Source of the DNA: Cristatella mucedo
Taxonomy: Eukaryota; Bryozoa; Phylactolaemata; Cristatellidae
Length of the DNA stretch: 64,000 bases
Assembly: GCA_009760855.2 (NCBI GenBank)
Contig: WPIO01000001.1
Span: forward strand, 11,670,001 to 11,734,000
Direction of reading: 5' to 3'
Notes under the pieces: generated by a model
What the model was told of the DNA's origin: nothing
What the model saw: the letters and a program-made list of their open reading frames with translations, nothing else
The model's database searches: none
Part shown: piece after piece, positions 1-17,879 of the stretch
Position numbering within the stretch: position 1 is the first letter of the stretch
Layout: the number at the start of each line of letters is the position of its first letter
Program-made: the position numbers and the translations under genes

Positions 1-59
1 GCTTCTTATTAAACATGCAGGAACGTCTGAAAGATCTGAAGTCTCAGCAGGATATTACA

Positions 60-535
60 TATGCATGTACCAGATTTATTATCGATTACCTAAGCAAGTC
101 CGAAATTTTCGGGTGACATGCAGCTGAAAGTAGGCAGCCTTGGCTGCAGAGCTGATTTGCTTGTCTAGTGAAGAGTGATTTTGGAACATGACATCCAGAT
201 TCCGTTCAGAGGCTGAAGGAGCCCATTTTGAGGATTATGCTTTGGTTTGATCGTCATTCAATTTGAGAAAGTTTGCTGCCATCCCCCAAATGTAAGTTTC
301 AGCAATACATCCTGCAATAGAACTGAGAGAGTTTAAGATGCTGGAAGGCAGGCAAGGATCAAAGCACAAGTACCCATGTGTGTCATCTGCATTAAAATTC
401 AAGCCTAGATTGTGCTTGGTGATCAACTCAGGAAGAGGGAGGGTATTTATTATGACAACGATTTGACCGTAAATGGTACCCTGGGAAACTCGATACTTAA
501 AGAAGCTCTCCGGATGACAATTGGCTGTTACCACT
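60..535 (-). mobile_element. LINE fragment: reverse transcriptase and downstream region (decayed)
   Basis: On the minus strand an open stretch (534 down to 235) contains a degraded reverse-transcriptase catalytic region, read as LGLNFNADDTHGYLCFDP, where the usual Y/F-x-D-D box is seen as N-A-D-D. It is followed by IYIW-like and MAANFLKLNDDQTK segments typical of CR1/L2-type RT. Below 235 the same strand, with stops, continues as a 'LDVMFQNHSSLDKQISS' segment, the conserved stretch after the RT domain. The same MAANFLKL segment recurs at about 39100 on the plus strand, so this is a repeat family. It is non-functional, with stops and no intact ORF. Confidence 0.75.
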
Positions 536-540
536 TACTT

Positions 541-3500
541 TCTGGAATTCGTCTACTTAGATAGGACCTAGACCACTATAGCACAGCCTGCAATACCGAG
601 GCGAAAAGTGTATTGATAGCGATTTACTCGAAATCCTGACTAGAACTTACTTGCTAGATTTGAGTTTTTGATAAGAGCCCATCTTGTCTAGCAAGATTAT
701 TTCCAGCATCTTTGATTAAGTTGGCATAGGAGAAGGCAGGGTGGAAGTTGCTCATGCTCTCCTAGTCCTCCTTGTGTCGACGTCGTAATATTGCCTATTG
801 CCTTCGTAATAGTGCCTTTTATTGTATGAAAGCCGTTTTGAAAGATGCCAAGACGAAACCTGTGGCTAACGACAAATTTATCATGTTTAGCTATTTAGGC
901 AGCAGTAAATCAAGTTATCTCAGAAGAAGAACACTAGCACTAGGTAAGGGGTGTAGTGGGCTAGTAGTTTTCTTAGACCTGGAGAAAGTGGCCAGAGCCA
1001 GGATTTTCATCTAGGCGGCAAGACTTGCAAAATTGTTGTGTAAGGGCAAGACCTGAAATAGTGTCAAGTAGTTGGGGCTAGACCTGTAATTGATAAAAAT
1101 TATAGCCCACAATTAGTGTTTACTGGACACGAGCTCGGCAGTTGCTCATTGAGTTTAGTTATTAAGACATAATTTCTTCGCTGGTGACCGGTCATGAGCG
1201 TTTGTTGAGGCCGGTGGCGGCCGAGCTTGCTGCCTCAATGTAGGGTGGCAAATGCCCTATGGCTGTGCCACTGCGTGGAAAGGAACTTCGAGATGGAGTC
1301 TGCAAGAGCAAGCTTGAAGTTGGATGTTGAGACAGCAAGGAATGGCATTTTGAAGACCGGGGGGGTGTTCCCTTGGGGATGAACAATCGACTAGATCACA
1401 TCAAGTTAGCTGTGTACGGTGCTAACTTTGGTGCAGTCAAGGAGATGGTTGCACTACTTTGGTGCAGTTAAGAAGATGATTGCCCTATGTTCTTATGAAA
1501 GCTAGACATGACCTTGACTATGATGGATCGGTACGACCTACAACTGTAGGCCAACAAACCAGTCCTGATCTCTGGTATGCTTTCTCAAGCTTGTGCTTTG
1601 CAGTGCTAGCTGGTTTAACGTTTGCAGTAAACCACATGCCATCTTGGCGAGAGCGTTCATTGACCTTAGTCGGAGAGGCAAACTCGTCCAGAACATTGAT
1701 TGGTAAGCATCACGTTGTAGCAACCCACTAGAGATGGCAAGTCGTATGGAGGATTGAGAAGAAGTGGCAAATTTGTTTTAGTGAAAAGCTTTAATATAAA
1801 AGTTCTCAAGATTTTTCAGTCTGCAGACTATATTTATTATCACAGGGGATAAATACTGCAGAGAGAAGGGAGATCTACATGTGGTTGGATGTACAGATTA
1901 CATAATACAGTTCACTCTGCATATAAGAATATCGGATGTAGGAATACTTCGCTTATGAGTATAATAGCAGTTCTGCATCCCAGATTTTTTAGTTAGAAAT
2001 TCTTCGTCCGCATGTGGGAATACGCCGCATTTAAGAGTGCCTATTTGCCGGCCCGAGTGTATTCTTATAAGCCGAGTCGACTGTTGTAAGGGCTGACAGC
2101 ATGCAGATCGTTCGAGAATGTTTTATCGAGAATTTGACCTGTGTTGTGAGTGGGGCTATGTATATGACCCATGAGAAAACCAATATGCAAAATTTGGTGC
2201 ATAGAAGCTCAGTTAGGCTATCGAAATGAATGTTAATTTATCCAATACGAGAAAGGGACGATTTCTTGAACTCAACTTTGTACATGGGGCAGGGGCAGAA
2301 GATTACTGCCACTACTGGCAGCTTGGCATTGTCGGGACTCAGTGCAAGAGACTCGAGTGACTGCTTTGAGGAGACTGCAGAGTTCTTAAAATCGAGTGAG
2401 GGGCACGTCAATATGGTCACTCGGCAACTGCCTTTAATTGACTCCGGGGTCTGAAAGAAAGATAACCGCATAGTTTAGATGTCGATTATAGTCGAGCAGT
2501 TAGTCGATCCTGGCCTGGTCTTGTTCTCGGCAAACAAGTCAAGAGCATCGTAGAGAATCATGTCACTTCGTACTAGATACTTATTGCATCTAAAAATATT
2601 CGTTCTGAAATACCCTTAGCCCTCAAGATAGTTTTGTTTTCTTATCTTACTTGGCAACACGTAATTCTTGGCATTTGTAGTGCGAATGGGCAATTATGAG
2701 TTGCCGCATCTGCTGGTGTAAATCACACGGCCATTACTAGCATCATTCTCTTTACAGTTTAGCTCTTGTTCTGACCGTCTTGCACCTGCTACTTGTTCTA
2801 CTGGTCAATCCTCATCGGTCAGTCGGCTTACTGACTTGGAATGGAAATTTGGAGGTAACTTCTTGGCATGTCAGCTGGCTTTCTGCTTTATTCTTTTGGG
2901 CATGTATGCTGACCCCGTGCTACAAGCCGACGTCTATTTTCAGTCACTGCCGCCAGTAGTGAGATGAACAAAGTGGGAAACACCTTTCTTCAAATGAAGC
3001 TGGTGATAAACAAGGGCACTGGTTCTGAGAACGTGTATATGGGTATGTTTTATCATTGCTGATGCATATTTTTTTGTTACTCTGCTTTTTCTACACCCAT
3101 ATATTTTAGCATGCATGATGAACCATTTTTAGCTCAGCTGTAGAGCCAGAATTGAACTCTAGATGGTTGGCTTGGCCTGATTATGCCCGGATTGCCAATC
3201 TAATTGCCAAAGTAACCTATAGCAGGTTCTATCCAACAATCTGGGAGCTCCCTGTTAGCCAAAAAAAACTGTGAACAGGAAAGTGCTCTCTGATAATGTG
3301 TCTAGCAGTTGTGCTCATAGCTTAAAATTACCATTACTAAGCTTGTGTGACTGCTCCAGGGAAGTTAATCTTGATTCTGTAATAACGACAGAGCAGCTAG
3401 CTCTTGTTTGTAGACACATGCTAGAACTCACTCTTAGGTGTGCTCTTAAGAAAATCTGTTGGGCTTTTTTGACTATTGAACACCGGGAACCCAGTTACTT

Positions 3501-3570
3501 TGTAACTCTTGAGATAGGCATTCTGTTTTAAAACCGCTTTGCTGCGAAGAATTTTCTAATGGCTAACAGG
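541..3570. other. Intergenic stretch without recognised gene
   Basis: I see only short open frames (under 90 codons) with no recognisable domain, no convincing splice-linked exons and no long repeats. It probably holds old transposon debris beyond recognition by eye. Confidence 0.5.
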
Positions 3571-3757
3571 GTTGCAAGAATCGAAAATTCAAAGATTAGA
3601 AAAGATGCCAGCTGTGTATCTAAGCTTCGTCCAGTTTATGTCTCACGTAAAGGAAGTAAGTTTCCAGTGGTGCAGCCAGTCGCCTGATTTGAATCCCATA
3701 GAACCACCATGGAGCGATATTAATAGGCTGCTGAGACGAGCGTACTGCTTACACTAG
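3571..3757 (+). pseudogene. Tc1/mariner transposase C-terminal fragment
   Basis: The plus strand reads through to the hallmark Tc1-like C-terminal block 'WCSQSPDLNPIEPPWSDINR' near 3670-3732, corresponding to the family's WPSQSPDLNPIENLW block that carries the last acidic residue of the DDE/D triad. The usual tryptophan-proline is seen as W-C and the sequence stops at 3755-3757. No N-terminal part precedes it in the same orientation, so it is an isolated, decayed fragment. The family call comes from the motif; the element's ends were not found. Confidence 0.75.
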
Positions 3758-4090
3758 TAGCTGACCTTTTCAGTAAAACTCAGGCTCCGTGGAATGTGCT
3801 ATAGCAGGAGAGATATCACAGAAGCCTGTGGCCTGGCCAGATAATGGAGATCATAAAGACTCGTGATTGGGCGCCGTCACTCTAAACGCATACAGACCAA
3901 GAGCATTGGCTTTTTTTGAGCCATCAATAAATATTTTCTCGTGCTACCCATCACTTTGGTATGCCTGGCATCACAAAGAACCCTCTTATTACCCGAATGA
4001 ATTCACAGCCACTGCAGCAGGGGCCAAACTTCGAGGATTTTTATTGCACCTGAGTAGATATAGATGTGCTTTGTCCTGTCCGCTCTGTAA

Positions 4091-4093
<3 letters not shown>

Positions 4094-4123
<30 letters not shown>
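4094..4123. repeat. (TG)n microsatellite
   Basis: A run of about 15 GT/TG dinucleotides. Confidence 0.98.
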
Positions 4124-4126
<3 letters not shown>

Positions 4127-4454
4127 AACATATCCATGAACATGCTTCTGCCCATAATCCATTGATTCGGTGTAAGTACCTACGCCGGAAGCCGAGAACA
4201 AGACCAAACAAACACACTTCCAGCTCCTTACTTGAGCATAGATTGCAAACAGTCCGGGTGGTACTGTTCGCCTTTTCTTCGACTGACAAAAGTCCTCTGC
4301 TTGCTATCTCCGTGGACCGTGAATTTACTTTCATGGGTCCATAAAATACTGCTTCAGTCGGCAGCTGTAAAGTGGGCGTGTGTTCGGGCCCACTGCAGAT
4401 GGCAATTTCGTTGTCGCTCATTAGTTAACGGCTTTCGTTTACTAACTCTTGTGT

Positions 4455-4800
4455 AAATGCGGTGATTCGTAAGCCTCCTGTGGACGTATCATCACTTTCA
4501 GCCTTGCGGGTGGCCTCTGCAAAGGTCTTGGAGAGAAAGCTCGAAGTGGTGCTTTCCTTCGACCCAGTGCAGCCAGTTTTAGCAGACGGTCATCTTTTTT
4601 TGTCGTCGTACATGGGGGGCCGGAGAGTGGTAAGATATCTACTCTACCAACCTGAAAATACTTCAGGTTATACCTGATTGATCCCTCAGACTTAAACCAA
4701 GCTTCCGTGCCACCTTCGCGTTGGTAAGACCCGTGTTGTGAGGGGCGACAATTTGGCCTTTGATTTCACTATTTCGCTCCTTTGTGTTCCCCATGGCAGA
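4455..4800 (-). pseudogene. Tc1/mariner transposase N-terminal fragment, copy A
   Basis: Minus strand. An ATG at 4795 opens 'MGNTKERNSEIKGQIVA' followed by 'GLTNAKVARKLGLSL', the first helix-turn-helix of Tc1-like transposases. After a frame change the same strand continues as 'YNLKYFQ' and then 'TTKKDDRLLKLAALGRRKA', matching the GRPRKTT-x-x-DR linker and second DNA-binding helix of the family. Stops and frameshifts make it a pseudogene. It lies head-to-head with copy B at 7190-7365. No terminal inverted repeats were identified. Confidence 0.75.
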
Positions 4801-5029
4801 TAAGCACCGTATGAGCAGCTCCACACGAATGCTTCGGCTAGGAAATGCAAAAATGACTCCCCTGCGCACAAGTGAATGCACAGAAAAATCGATAGTCATT
4901 TGGGCTGTGAGTGCGATAATCGAACTGCAAAAAGGTATGGCGTCGTTCCAGGCTGCCAGATGGTTTTTTCTAACAGTTATCGTAGTCATGGCCATCAACA
5001 TTGGGTCTATTTTTTATGTAAAAATAAGA

Positions 5030-5540
5030 TTAATGTCTCTCAGATATACTACCCCATCAGGCCAAGCATCGTACCACCCACTTTTCGGAATCCGACAGTC
5101 TACAAATACCTCGTACATCCGACAGTCTACAAATACCTCGTACAAACCTTAAATCCTTTGGAGACCTAGCATTTAGTTCGTATGGTCCCAAAGCCTGGAA
5201 CTCCCTCCCGACCTGCGTCAGAACATCCCCTGACCTGACCACATTTAAAAGGAACTTAAAACCACACCTATTTAGGACAGCATTTAGTGGGTCCCTGTGA
5301 TTCGTCCTTCACGTGCTTATGCGTGCTGACACTGTGCATGCTGCCACTAACCACATTTGCATGCTGACCCTGTGCATGTCACCTCTAACCATGTTATTCA
5401 TTTTGTTTGTTTTTCAGGCATAATTTTACTTACCATTCAATTGCATTTCCCTTTGCAGCAAATGTATAGCGCCTATAAAGAGATTGAGTTCTCTGGGGGC
5501 GCTTTATCAAGTTCATTATTATTATTATTATTATTAATAT
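5030..5540 (+). mobile_element. LINE (CR1/L2-like) 3' end with (ATT)n tail
   Basis: Contains the C-terminal tail of a LINE ORF2, 'NLKSFGDLAFSSYGPKAWNS' then 'SPDLTTFKRNLKPHLFRTAF', ending at a TGA near 5300. A non-coding 3' part follows and closes with 'agcgcctataaagagattga' and 'gttctctgggggcgctttat' and an (ATT)n run. This 3' signature (GCGC-flanked hairpin plus trinucleotide tail) recurs about 15 times in the window. A 27-base exact tandem duplication (5091-5144) is inside the coding part. 5'-truncated. Confidence 0.85.
5091..5144 (+). repeat. Exact tandem duplication of a 27-bp unit
   Basis: The 27-base unit starting tccgacagtctacaaatacc occurs twice head to tail with no mismatch. It lies within the LINE coding remnant, and 27 bases keeps the reading frame. 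Confidence 0.95.
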
Positions 5541-5544
5541 TATG

Positions 5545-7185
5545 TAAAAGCCGGCCCACAACGGTGGGTAGCTCTGAGAGTGATTAGTTACTAAGTTGAC
5601 GGTGTCTGATAGGCCTCGTAAATACTTTTGCGGGCGAGTGCACATGTTTATACACCTGTATGTCTAACAGTTGCATTAGTGTTTTAAGCTCTTACTCTTG
5701 TAATTGTGATTGTATTATTACCTAAGTTTATCTTCTTGTCATGCAACTGCCTGCTCAGATGGCTGCTTGTGTTCATACCACTGTACAATGGGCCATAATC
5801 GGCTTCATAATAGTAAAAATTGCAACTCATAACATCTAGTTTTTGGCTTAGCCAGTACTCCCTCGGTCCGCTTTGCCAACCAACGTGCTATTAACAAAGA
5901 TTTCATAGGGACCATGCAATGCTATCGTGAGTCAATGTATGTAGATTTAGCTCAATTTGGGTTTATTTTGGTACTTGCCCCTGTGGCCCTTACCTTGTGG
6001 CAATCGGCTCGAATCTAGATTAGCCCGAAATCTAATATCTTAACCTGTCATTTGTAGAACTAACGCTTCCACAGTTTTACAAGTTCCTGCACGAGATGGA
6101 AAAGGCAAAAGCCAGTGTCGAATATTTTAGTTAATCTGTATATGTATGCCTGAAGGACAGTCGCTTTATCATGTATTTATCTGACGCCTTTGAACTACAA
6201 GTTATTTAACCCGAGCGAGACTGCATTGAAATTGTTTGTAGCTTGCACTGCATAATTCTATCGTATCTGCACGGTGTGGTGCTTTACCTACTTGACATGT
6301 GATAATTAAATATTGTTATCATTAAAGAGCTTACGTTTTATGTTTTTTTCGGCTAGTTATGCTTTACAAGAACAGAAATACTCGTGGGGATTAGCCTATT
6401 CGCAACGACAACTACTCTCCTACTGCCGACTATGGCACATCCTTTTCAGTGGTCCTGAGCTGCTACTTCTATGCTACTCACTACCTCAACTGCTCTCCTG
6501 ACTCTGCTATGCTTCCCACTTTCTCTTTGTTGCGTGAGACGAAGCCTGTTGGCTACCGAATGCTTACCGAATGCCGCTTAGGCTGTGAGTGCGCTATACA
6601 AAACTCTCCTGCGTAACACCCACATGGTCTTTATGACTTTGTGGAGTTACAGACGGAGATACAAGACCGCCATGACCACGTGATTGCTGCTATATATCTG
6701 ATAAACCACCAATGTGTGTGCTTGGTACTATATAATTTGAATTTTGCTTATCTTCCTTTGTGAACTTTGGGCTTGTCAGTCCAGCAGATAATGTTGAATG
6801 CCATCAGATAGTAGGCTGGCAGTATTCTAACTGCTCGGGTTCTTCACACATGCCAAGAGCCATTTCTATGCAGCCAGCTGACTGTATGCAAAATCAGGCT
6901 TCTACACTCTACTACAACATGCTATGAAATGCGCTCATACTGATTTCGGAACGTGCCATTTTTCTTGATTACTATTCATTTTAATGCAATAAAATGTCTT
7001 AGATGCCAGAATGATGGACATATTAATAGCGTGATCACAGACTTTACTTAGGTTAGAGCTGTTTTCGTCTAGAAAATGGCAGTGATCACTTATACACTAA
7101 ACTGCAGCTGTCAATGGGTCTTCTCGTTCTGGTGCTCAGGCTTATGTAAATTTGGTTGACATCTCAGCCTCAGCTGCTCCTACGG
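5545..7185. other. Intergenic stretch without recognised gene
   Basis: AT-rich sequence with only short frames. I recognise no exon, RNA gene or repeat in it. Confidence 0.5.
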
Positions 7186-7189
7186 TGCT

Positions 7190-7365
7190 TATCTGCCATG
7201 GGAAAGACAAAGGAGGTAAAAAGTGAAATCGGAAGGCCAAATCGTCGCCTGTCACTAGATATGTCTTAGCAATGTGAATGTGGCCTGGTTCAAGTCTGAG
7301 GGATCGGTCAGGTATAATCTGAAGTATTTTCATGGTGCTAGAATAGATGTCTTACCACATTTGCA
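7190..7365 (+). pseudogene. Tc1/mariner transposase N-terminal fragment, copy B
   Basis: The plus strand from the ATG at about 7199 reads 'MGKTKEVKSEIGRPNRRLSL', clearly related to the start of copy A (4455-4800, minus strand). The nucleotide match continues through the stretch starting ttcaagtctgaggg and the 'YNLKYF' codons into the clause ending ...gtcttacca. An in-frame TAG after 'LDMS' and frameshifts make it inactive. It is in opposite orientation to copy A, with about 2.4 kb between them. Confidence 0.7.
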
Positions 7366-7664
7366 TTAATATTTAACAAAACTTTCTCTAGCCTTGTCAA
7401 CCGTAGTACCTCAGTAAGAAAAATGTTCAAAGTTATTGGCTGTGGATGCTTTTCCAAAGCGGATATTCTTATTTATACTATGGCGTTAGGAACTGCCTCA
7501 GCCATCTCCATGCCCCAAATCAGTGGCGATTCAATGACCATCTTGGACGTTGGATGACTTCTTCGAGGTCCACTTTAATTATTGGTATTTAATTATTGGA
7601 GAGTGTATTTCCAATGAATATATACTTCGTCGAAAATTAATTAATATTAATACTAGCAGATTTT

Positions 7665-7830
7665 ACAGCCTCTTTTGTCTAGCGACAGAAGAGCTTTTAC
7701 AGCTATCAATCACCACCGCTTGCCGTGGCGATAAAGGATCGCCCACCGAAGGATTAGAGCCCACGACATCGGGAACGAGGTCGTAAAAAGCAACCGCCTC
7801 GAAAGTGATCTGTTTAACAAAAGATGTGAC
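7665..7830 (-). mobile_element. tRNA-derived SINE, copy on minus strand
   Basis: On the minus strand a pol III B-box-like sequence, ggctctaatcc (plus 7751-7761), follows 'cccgatgtcgtg'. It is followed by 'gatcctttatcgccacggca' and 'agcggtggtgattgatagc'. The same order of blocks appears on the plus strand at 26268-26420 and in part at 8815-8890, so this is a dispersed family. The A-box part is too degraded to place exactly. Confidence 0.6.
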
Positions 7831-7984
7831 GTCGCGATTGGTCAATATAGACGTATGTCAAGTGCCTCGAAAGAGATTTGGTTCTCGTAGGGCACTAGAT
7901 TTTAGTGCAATAATTATTACCGGTGGCCATCTTTGGGCTCTAAAAGTCGCGTGTCTGGTCAATTAACCGTGCCACTATTTAAGT

Positions 7985-8107
7985 ACAAATCCTTGTTGAC
8001 ATTGAGCATGCTACCGCTAACTGTTCGATCGAGCTTCCTTCACTGCAAAGCAAAGTGCCTAGAAAGATATGAAGTTCTCTGGGGGCGCTAAAAAATGTAC
8101 TATTATT
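7985..8107 (+). mobile_element. LINE 3' tail, severely 5'-truncated
   Basis: Shares 'gcatgctaccgctaactgtt' and then 'aagtgcctagaaagatatga' plus 'agttctctgggggcgctaaa' with the other LINE tails. No coding part remains. Confidence 0.75.
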
Positions 8108-8682
8108 TCCTAAGTGATTTTCGCTATCAAAACCAGACCCATTCTAAATTTCGCAGCCTACTGACTGAAGATTAACTTGGACATAAGCTATATGCAAGCT
8201 ATCCGCCTTGATCGACCCCGTTTCCGACCTTACCGGCTGGAAGCTCTCCACCTCGATTTTGCTTTCCTCAGTCTGTAGGCTAGCTAACCTTCACCTGATG
8301 CAGCTTTCATTTAGAGATCGTTGGCGGCAGCAAGTCTTTAAATGGGTATCGTGTGTGACCCACGTTCACAATTCTTTCTCGAAAGCAGTATGCCCTCACT
8401 TACGGAACTAGCTGGGCTGCTATTTCTACGATACTTCCCCGACTCTCCTTTGTCAGCAACGATTCTTAACTCGTTTCTCAGTTTTCTCTGTTGTATGAGG
8501 TGGCCAATGTAAATGCAAAATGTGTACCAAATTTTCTTAGGCTTTCTGTTTAGTATTCTTCAGCTTCACACCTTATTAATAATCTCTATGGTGTTTTGGA
8601 GTTATAGATTGAGACACATATTGAAGTCCCAAGAGACCAGGTATGAAATAAAAAACCTGACCCAAAATATGGGCGCAGAGGC

Positions 8683-8745
8683 CAAGATTGAGTTCTCTCG
8701 GGTGCTATAGACATTTTTATTATGGTTATTAATAATAACAACATT
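8683..8745 (+). mobile_element. LINE 3' tail fragment
   Basis: Only the terminal signature remains, 'gattgagttctctcgggtgc' followed by tatagaca and an imperfect (ATT)n run. Confidence 0.6.
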
Positions 8746-8814
8746 AGCAGAAGTGCGACTGCTTCGTCTCTGAAGAAAAGACGCTATGATAAATGCAAGA
8801 AAAAGAAAGTACAA

Positions 8815-8895
8815 GTACATATACATAGCGACAGAAAGGCCTTAGCGGTTATCACAACTGCATTCCGTGGGCAGTCGCTAGTAATGGTGGCTTAG
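8815..8895 (-). mobile_element. tRNA-derived SINE, partial copy (body only)
   Basis: The reverse complement reads 'actagcgactgcccacggaa', then 'tgcagttgtgataaccgcta' and 'aggcctttctgtcgctat'. This lines up with the post-B-box body of the SINE at 26268-26420 (ttagcgaccactgcaagcag, tgatgatagcctcaaggccc). The promoter part is missing. Confidence 0.55.
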
Positions 8896-8899
8896 GGAA

Positions 8900-9980
8900 A
8901 GACAAGGCATGTTAGATCCTGGCGGGATAGGTGAAAACAGGCCAGTGCAGCTCGCAGACGGGTTTACCCGTAGTCTTGATTAGCGATAGCATACAAGTGA
9001 CGGGTACGCCCTTATGACGCCGGTAGGGCAGCGGTTCGTGTAGCAGATACTTTTGGAGGTACCACTGATTGAAAAATCTAGGAGTTCTCATTTTACAACT
9101 TGGTGATTTTGAGCGGATCGTGTGCATCAAAGCAGGTATCGCTTGTTTATAATTTCAAAGCACAACCGGAAGTCCTGCATGGAATAGATCACGGGTGGGG
9201 ATAATAGGTTCACCTTGGTCAGTTCCTACCGTGTCGGGTTTCTTAAATAATAATAAAGGGATGCAATTCGAATGCTAGTAGTAACTCTGTTCTTATTGTC
9301 ACAATAACTAATTGGCGTCACTATTAAAATTATGTTTCCTAGCCCGGCATCCCCTTACTAAGAGGAATGCAAGTTGGGATGCAAAGACTTTAGGGGATGC
9401 AATTGTTCATCCGCACTGTTTTAGAACAATGCAAGGAACACGACGCCGCGTTTACTCGGCCTTGGTGTTAAAAGCTCACACCTCTGGCGCATGCGTGGCA
9501 TGTACTGGGGGGTTGCAGTCAGCACGACAGGATAAGCGAGCCTAGATGAATAGGTATCCTGCAGAAGACAAAGAGGAAAGACGGAATGGCCCTCGAGTGC
9601 GCTTCGTTCGCACGCTGTGAATGTTTCACAGCGAGTAGGACCAGTTTTTGCCTTTCTTTGGTTTCTTATCTTTTCGGAGGCAGTGGGTAGAGAGGCGATA
9701 AATGACGAGGAGTGAAATTACTTGGTAGCGGCTACTTTTATCTATCCGCAAGACACAAGTCGTTCCTGCAGCTGCTATCCGTCGCGGAAATGCACTAGTT
9801 TACCCTAGTGGTCTCGTTGAAATTTTCTTTTTTACTGGTCAGGTGGTGCTCACTGACTAAGTACACGCACATGTTTCTCGTAACGGCTTACGGCTAAGAA
9901 AACCGAAGTGTCAGCTGCAGCTTTATCGCGCCACTTCAAGATCTGGTGCTCGAAGGCTACGCTCTCGAGCTGCTATCAGA
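8900..9980. other. Intergenic stretch upstream of the MCFD2-like gene
   Basis: No exon or repeat recognised. The last few hundred bases precede the MCFD2-like start codon and should contain its promoter and 5' UTR. No TATA box is evident close to the ATG. Confidence 0.45.
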
Positions 9981-9983
9981 AGA

Positions 9984-9992
9984 TCACGTGAC
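9984..9992. promoter_or_regulatory. Palindromic E-box (CACGTG) just upstream of the MCFD2-like ATG
   Basis: tcacgtgac contains a perfect CACGTG core, the site of bHLH-zip factors (USF, MITF/TFEB class). It sits 9 bases before the start codon, so it would be in the 5' UTR or core promoter. One hexamer occurs by chance often, so function is inference only. Confidence 0.25.
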
Positions 9993-10000
9993 GGGTTAAA

Positions 10001-15718
<5,718 letters not shown>

Positions 15719-17285
15719 ATAGTGGAATACTGGCTGTCCATGTCCGTCATGACGCATATTTTGTCTGCAGTGAATATTGCATTCGCAAAGTGTCCTGTTC
15801 AATTGGTTTCCCACATGTAAAAAGCAACAGTGAACGGCGGAGTGGACCGCTGCAGTGGTGCTGTATAATCTCCGGCTGGACGTGCTCACGCCAAGGAAGG
15901 CTATAAGCGACGGTGCTACAAATATACGTTTATCGATGCGGAACGCAAGCCACTTAATTCCTTATGGCTTTTGAGCATTACGGACTGTGATTTATCTATT
16001 GGCAGGCAAACCATATTCTGACTCCAAGTAGCGGTTGTTGGTTCATACGCTCCTTTGCTCGGCTAAATTTGGACCAGCAAGTTCGGATGTGAGCTACCTT
16101 AGCGTGTCCACGTGTTTCCGCAGTCCTGGTCGGCTAAGAGGCTCTCTTGCTGTAGCGAACGTAAATGCAACTTGCTAGCAGCGCGGCTAATATGCCTTTA
16201 AACCGAGCGGTTCTTTGAATTCCAGTGATGCCTGGAGCCAATGCCAGTGAGTATAGGCAGCATTGAGTTCGAGTGAGCTAATTATTAGAGCCTGGCCGCT
16301 CCTTACGGGATGCAATAGAGCTCGATCCGGGCACAAAGCGAGACCACGAGCTGAAACTTCATCGTGCCACCGATTATATCACTGAACTACGTTATCGATA
16401 TGCCCTTAAGTCTATTACTATTGACGAGAGGCTAAATAGTTAACTCTGGTGTCGCATGTCGACGCCAACTGGACCTGTCTCTTATTTTTTTTTAGCACCA
16501 CGACAGCTCAACACAAGCTGTAGATGCGATTCATGAATTCGCTGGTCGGTTCCGATACTGACATCTTTCAATTGCAGTTAATTGGAGGCCCAAATATCTG
16601 ATATTACAGTGAATTACCAGTGAAGATGAACATTATGGACTGAGCACGTAGCGGTTCCTTTCGAATTTATCACTTCGGCAAACCAAACGCCTGCACATTT
16701 GTGAATGGAGTGTCTGGTATATATTGCATTCTGCAATCGACGCCGAAATCTAGCTGCCGCCCACCCTGCGAAACGGCTCCGTTGACAGAGTATAACGTAT
16801 TAGCTCTGGGATTCCAGTGTACACTTGTTAAACTGGTACTTTTGCACCTGTGTGTACGCTCCTACTACGTTGTGCGTACGTTTTATTTAACAAAGATGCT
16901 GAGCTAGGTGAGGGCTATTTATTCTGAGGCCCACATACGAATCTTCAGTCCTATAAGGAGAAGTTAACTGGTAAACGAGCCCTTACAGATATGTGCTTGT
17001 GTGCAACTGCCCATGTAAATGGCTAGCCTTTGCGTATAGAATTTGCTAAGCATCTAAGGTGAAGCATCGTGGTGAAACGAAAGGCTCAACAGGCAGATTC
17101 GCCCAACTTGTAAGCGGTAAGCCGCAAGCCGGCGCCCGTCAGCCCTCGAGAATCTCAGCCGCCGTGAATTTCTTAACTCACGCTATTATTGCATAAAGAT
17201 CTATTAAACTAGTGCCAGCTTTGAAACTGTCTTTTCTTAAGAAGGACATAATATCGAATAAAATCATGGAGAGGAAGAAGCATCG
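15719..17285. other. 3' UTR and intergenic stretch
   Basis: Holds the 3' UTR of the MCFD2-like gene, of unknown length. I see no further exon or repeat. Confidence 0.45.
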
Positions 17286-17289
17286 GAGT

Positions 17290-17610
17290 GCTGTAATAAT
17301 CTTGATACCGTTATAGTAATAATAATAATAATACTGTTAGTAATAAAACACTTGCAGAACACCCCAGACACCCGAATTTTTTCTAGAGACACTTCAGACG
17401 CTATTAGGAAACCGCAACCAAACCCAAATGACTAGTGAAGTGGTAACATTCACAATGTCGTTGAGGATGACATTGCTAGATGTGACTTGCTTAGGGTCAC
17501 TGTGTAGAAATGGCGGGTCACAGTGTCATCAAGCATAAGCACACAAAAGACGAGCTTCAAGGACCAACTAAATACTGTAATAAACATGTGTGTTTTTTAA
17601 TAGGTGTTGT
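17290..17610 (-). mobile_element. LINE 3' end, minus strand
   Basis: Begins with a (TAA)n run (the reverse of the LINE's ATT tail). It continues with 'gtgtcatcaagcataagcac' and 'aaaagacgagcttcaaggac', which match the minus-strand copy at 57670-58000. Coding part not preserved. Confidence 0.6.
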
Positions 17611-17879
17611 GTCTTTGCCTTCCGGTGCCAGATGCAACGCGACGTGCTACAAATAAAATGATTATATTCATCTACGGAACCATTTACCAGTGTCTTCCCT
17701 AGCCGCAAGGCAGATCGAGACAGCGGTGGCACGACAGCAGAAACGCTACGCTCAGCGGATCGCCACAGCGGATTGCCTCAGATAGATTTCCACAGTTTGA
17801 GGTAATTCAATGCATTTCCATCGGTAGCTCACAAAGCCACAAGGATTAAGTGGGTGTTACGCAGGAGATTCTTCTATGC

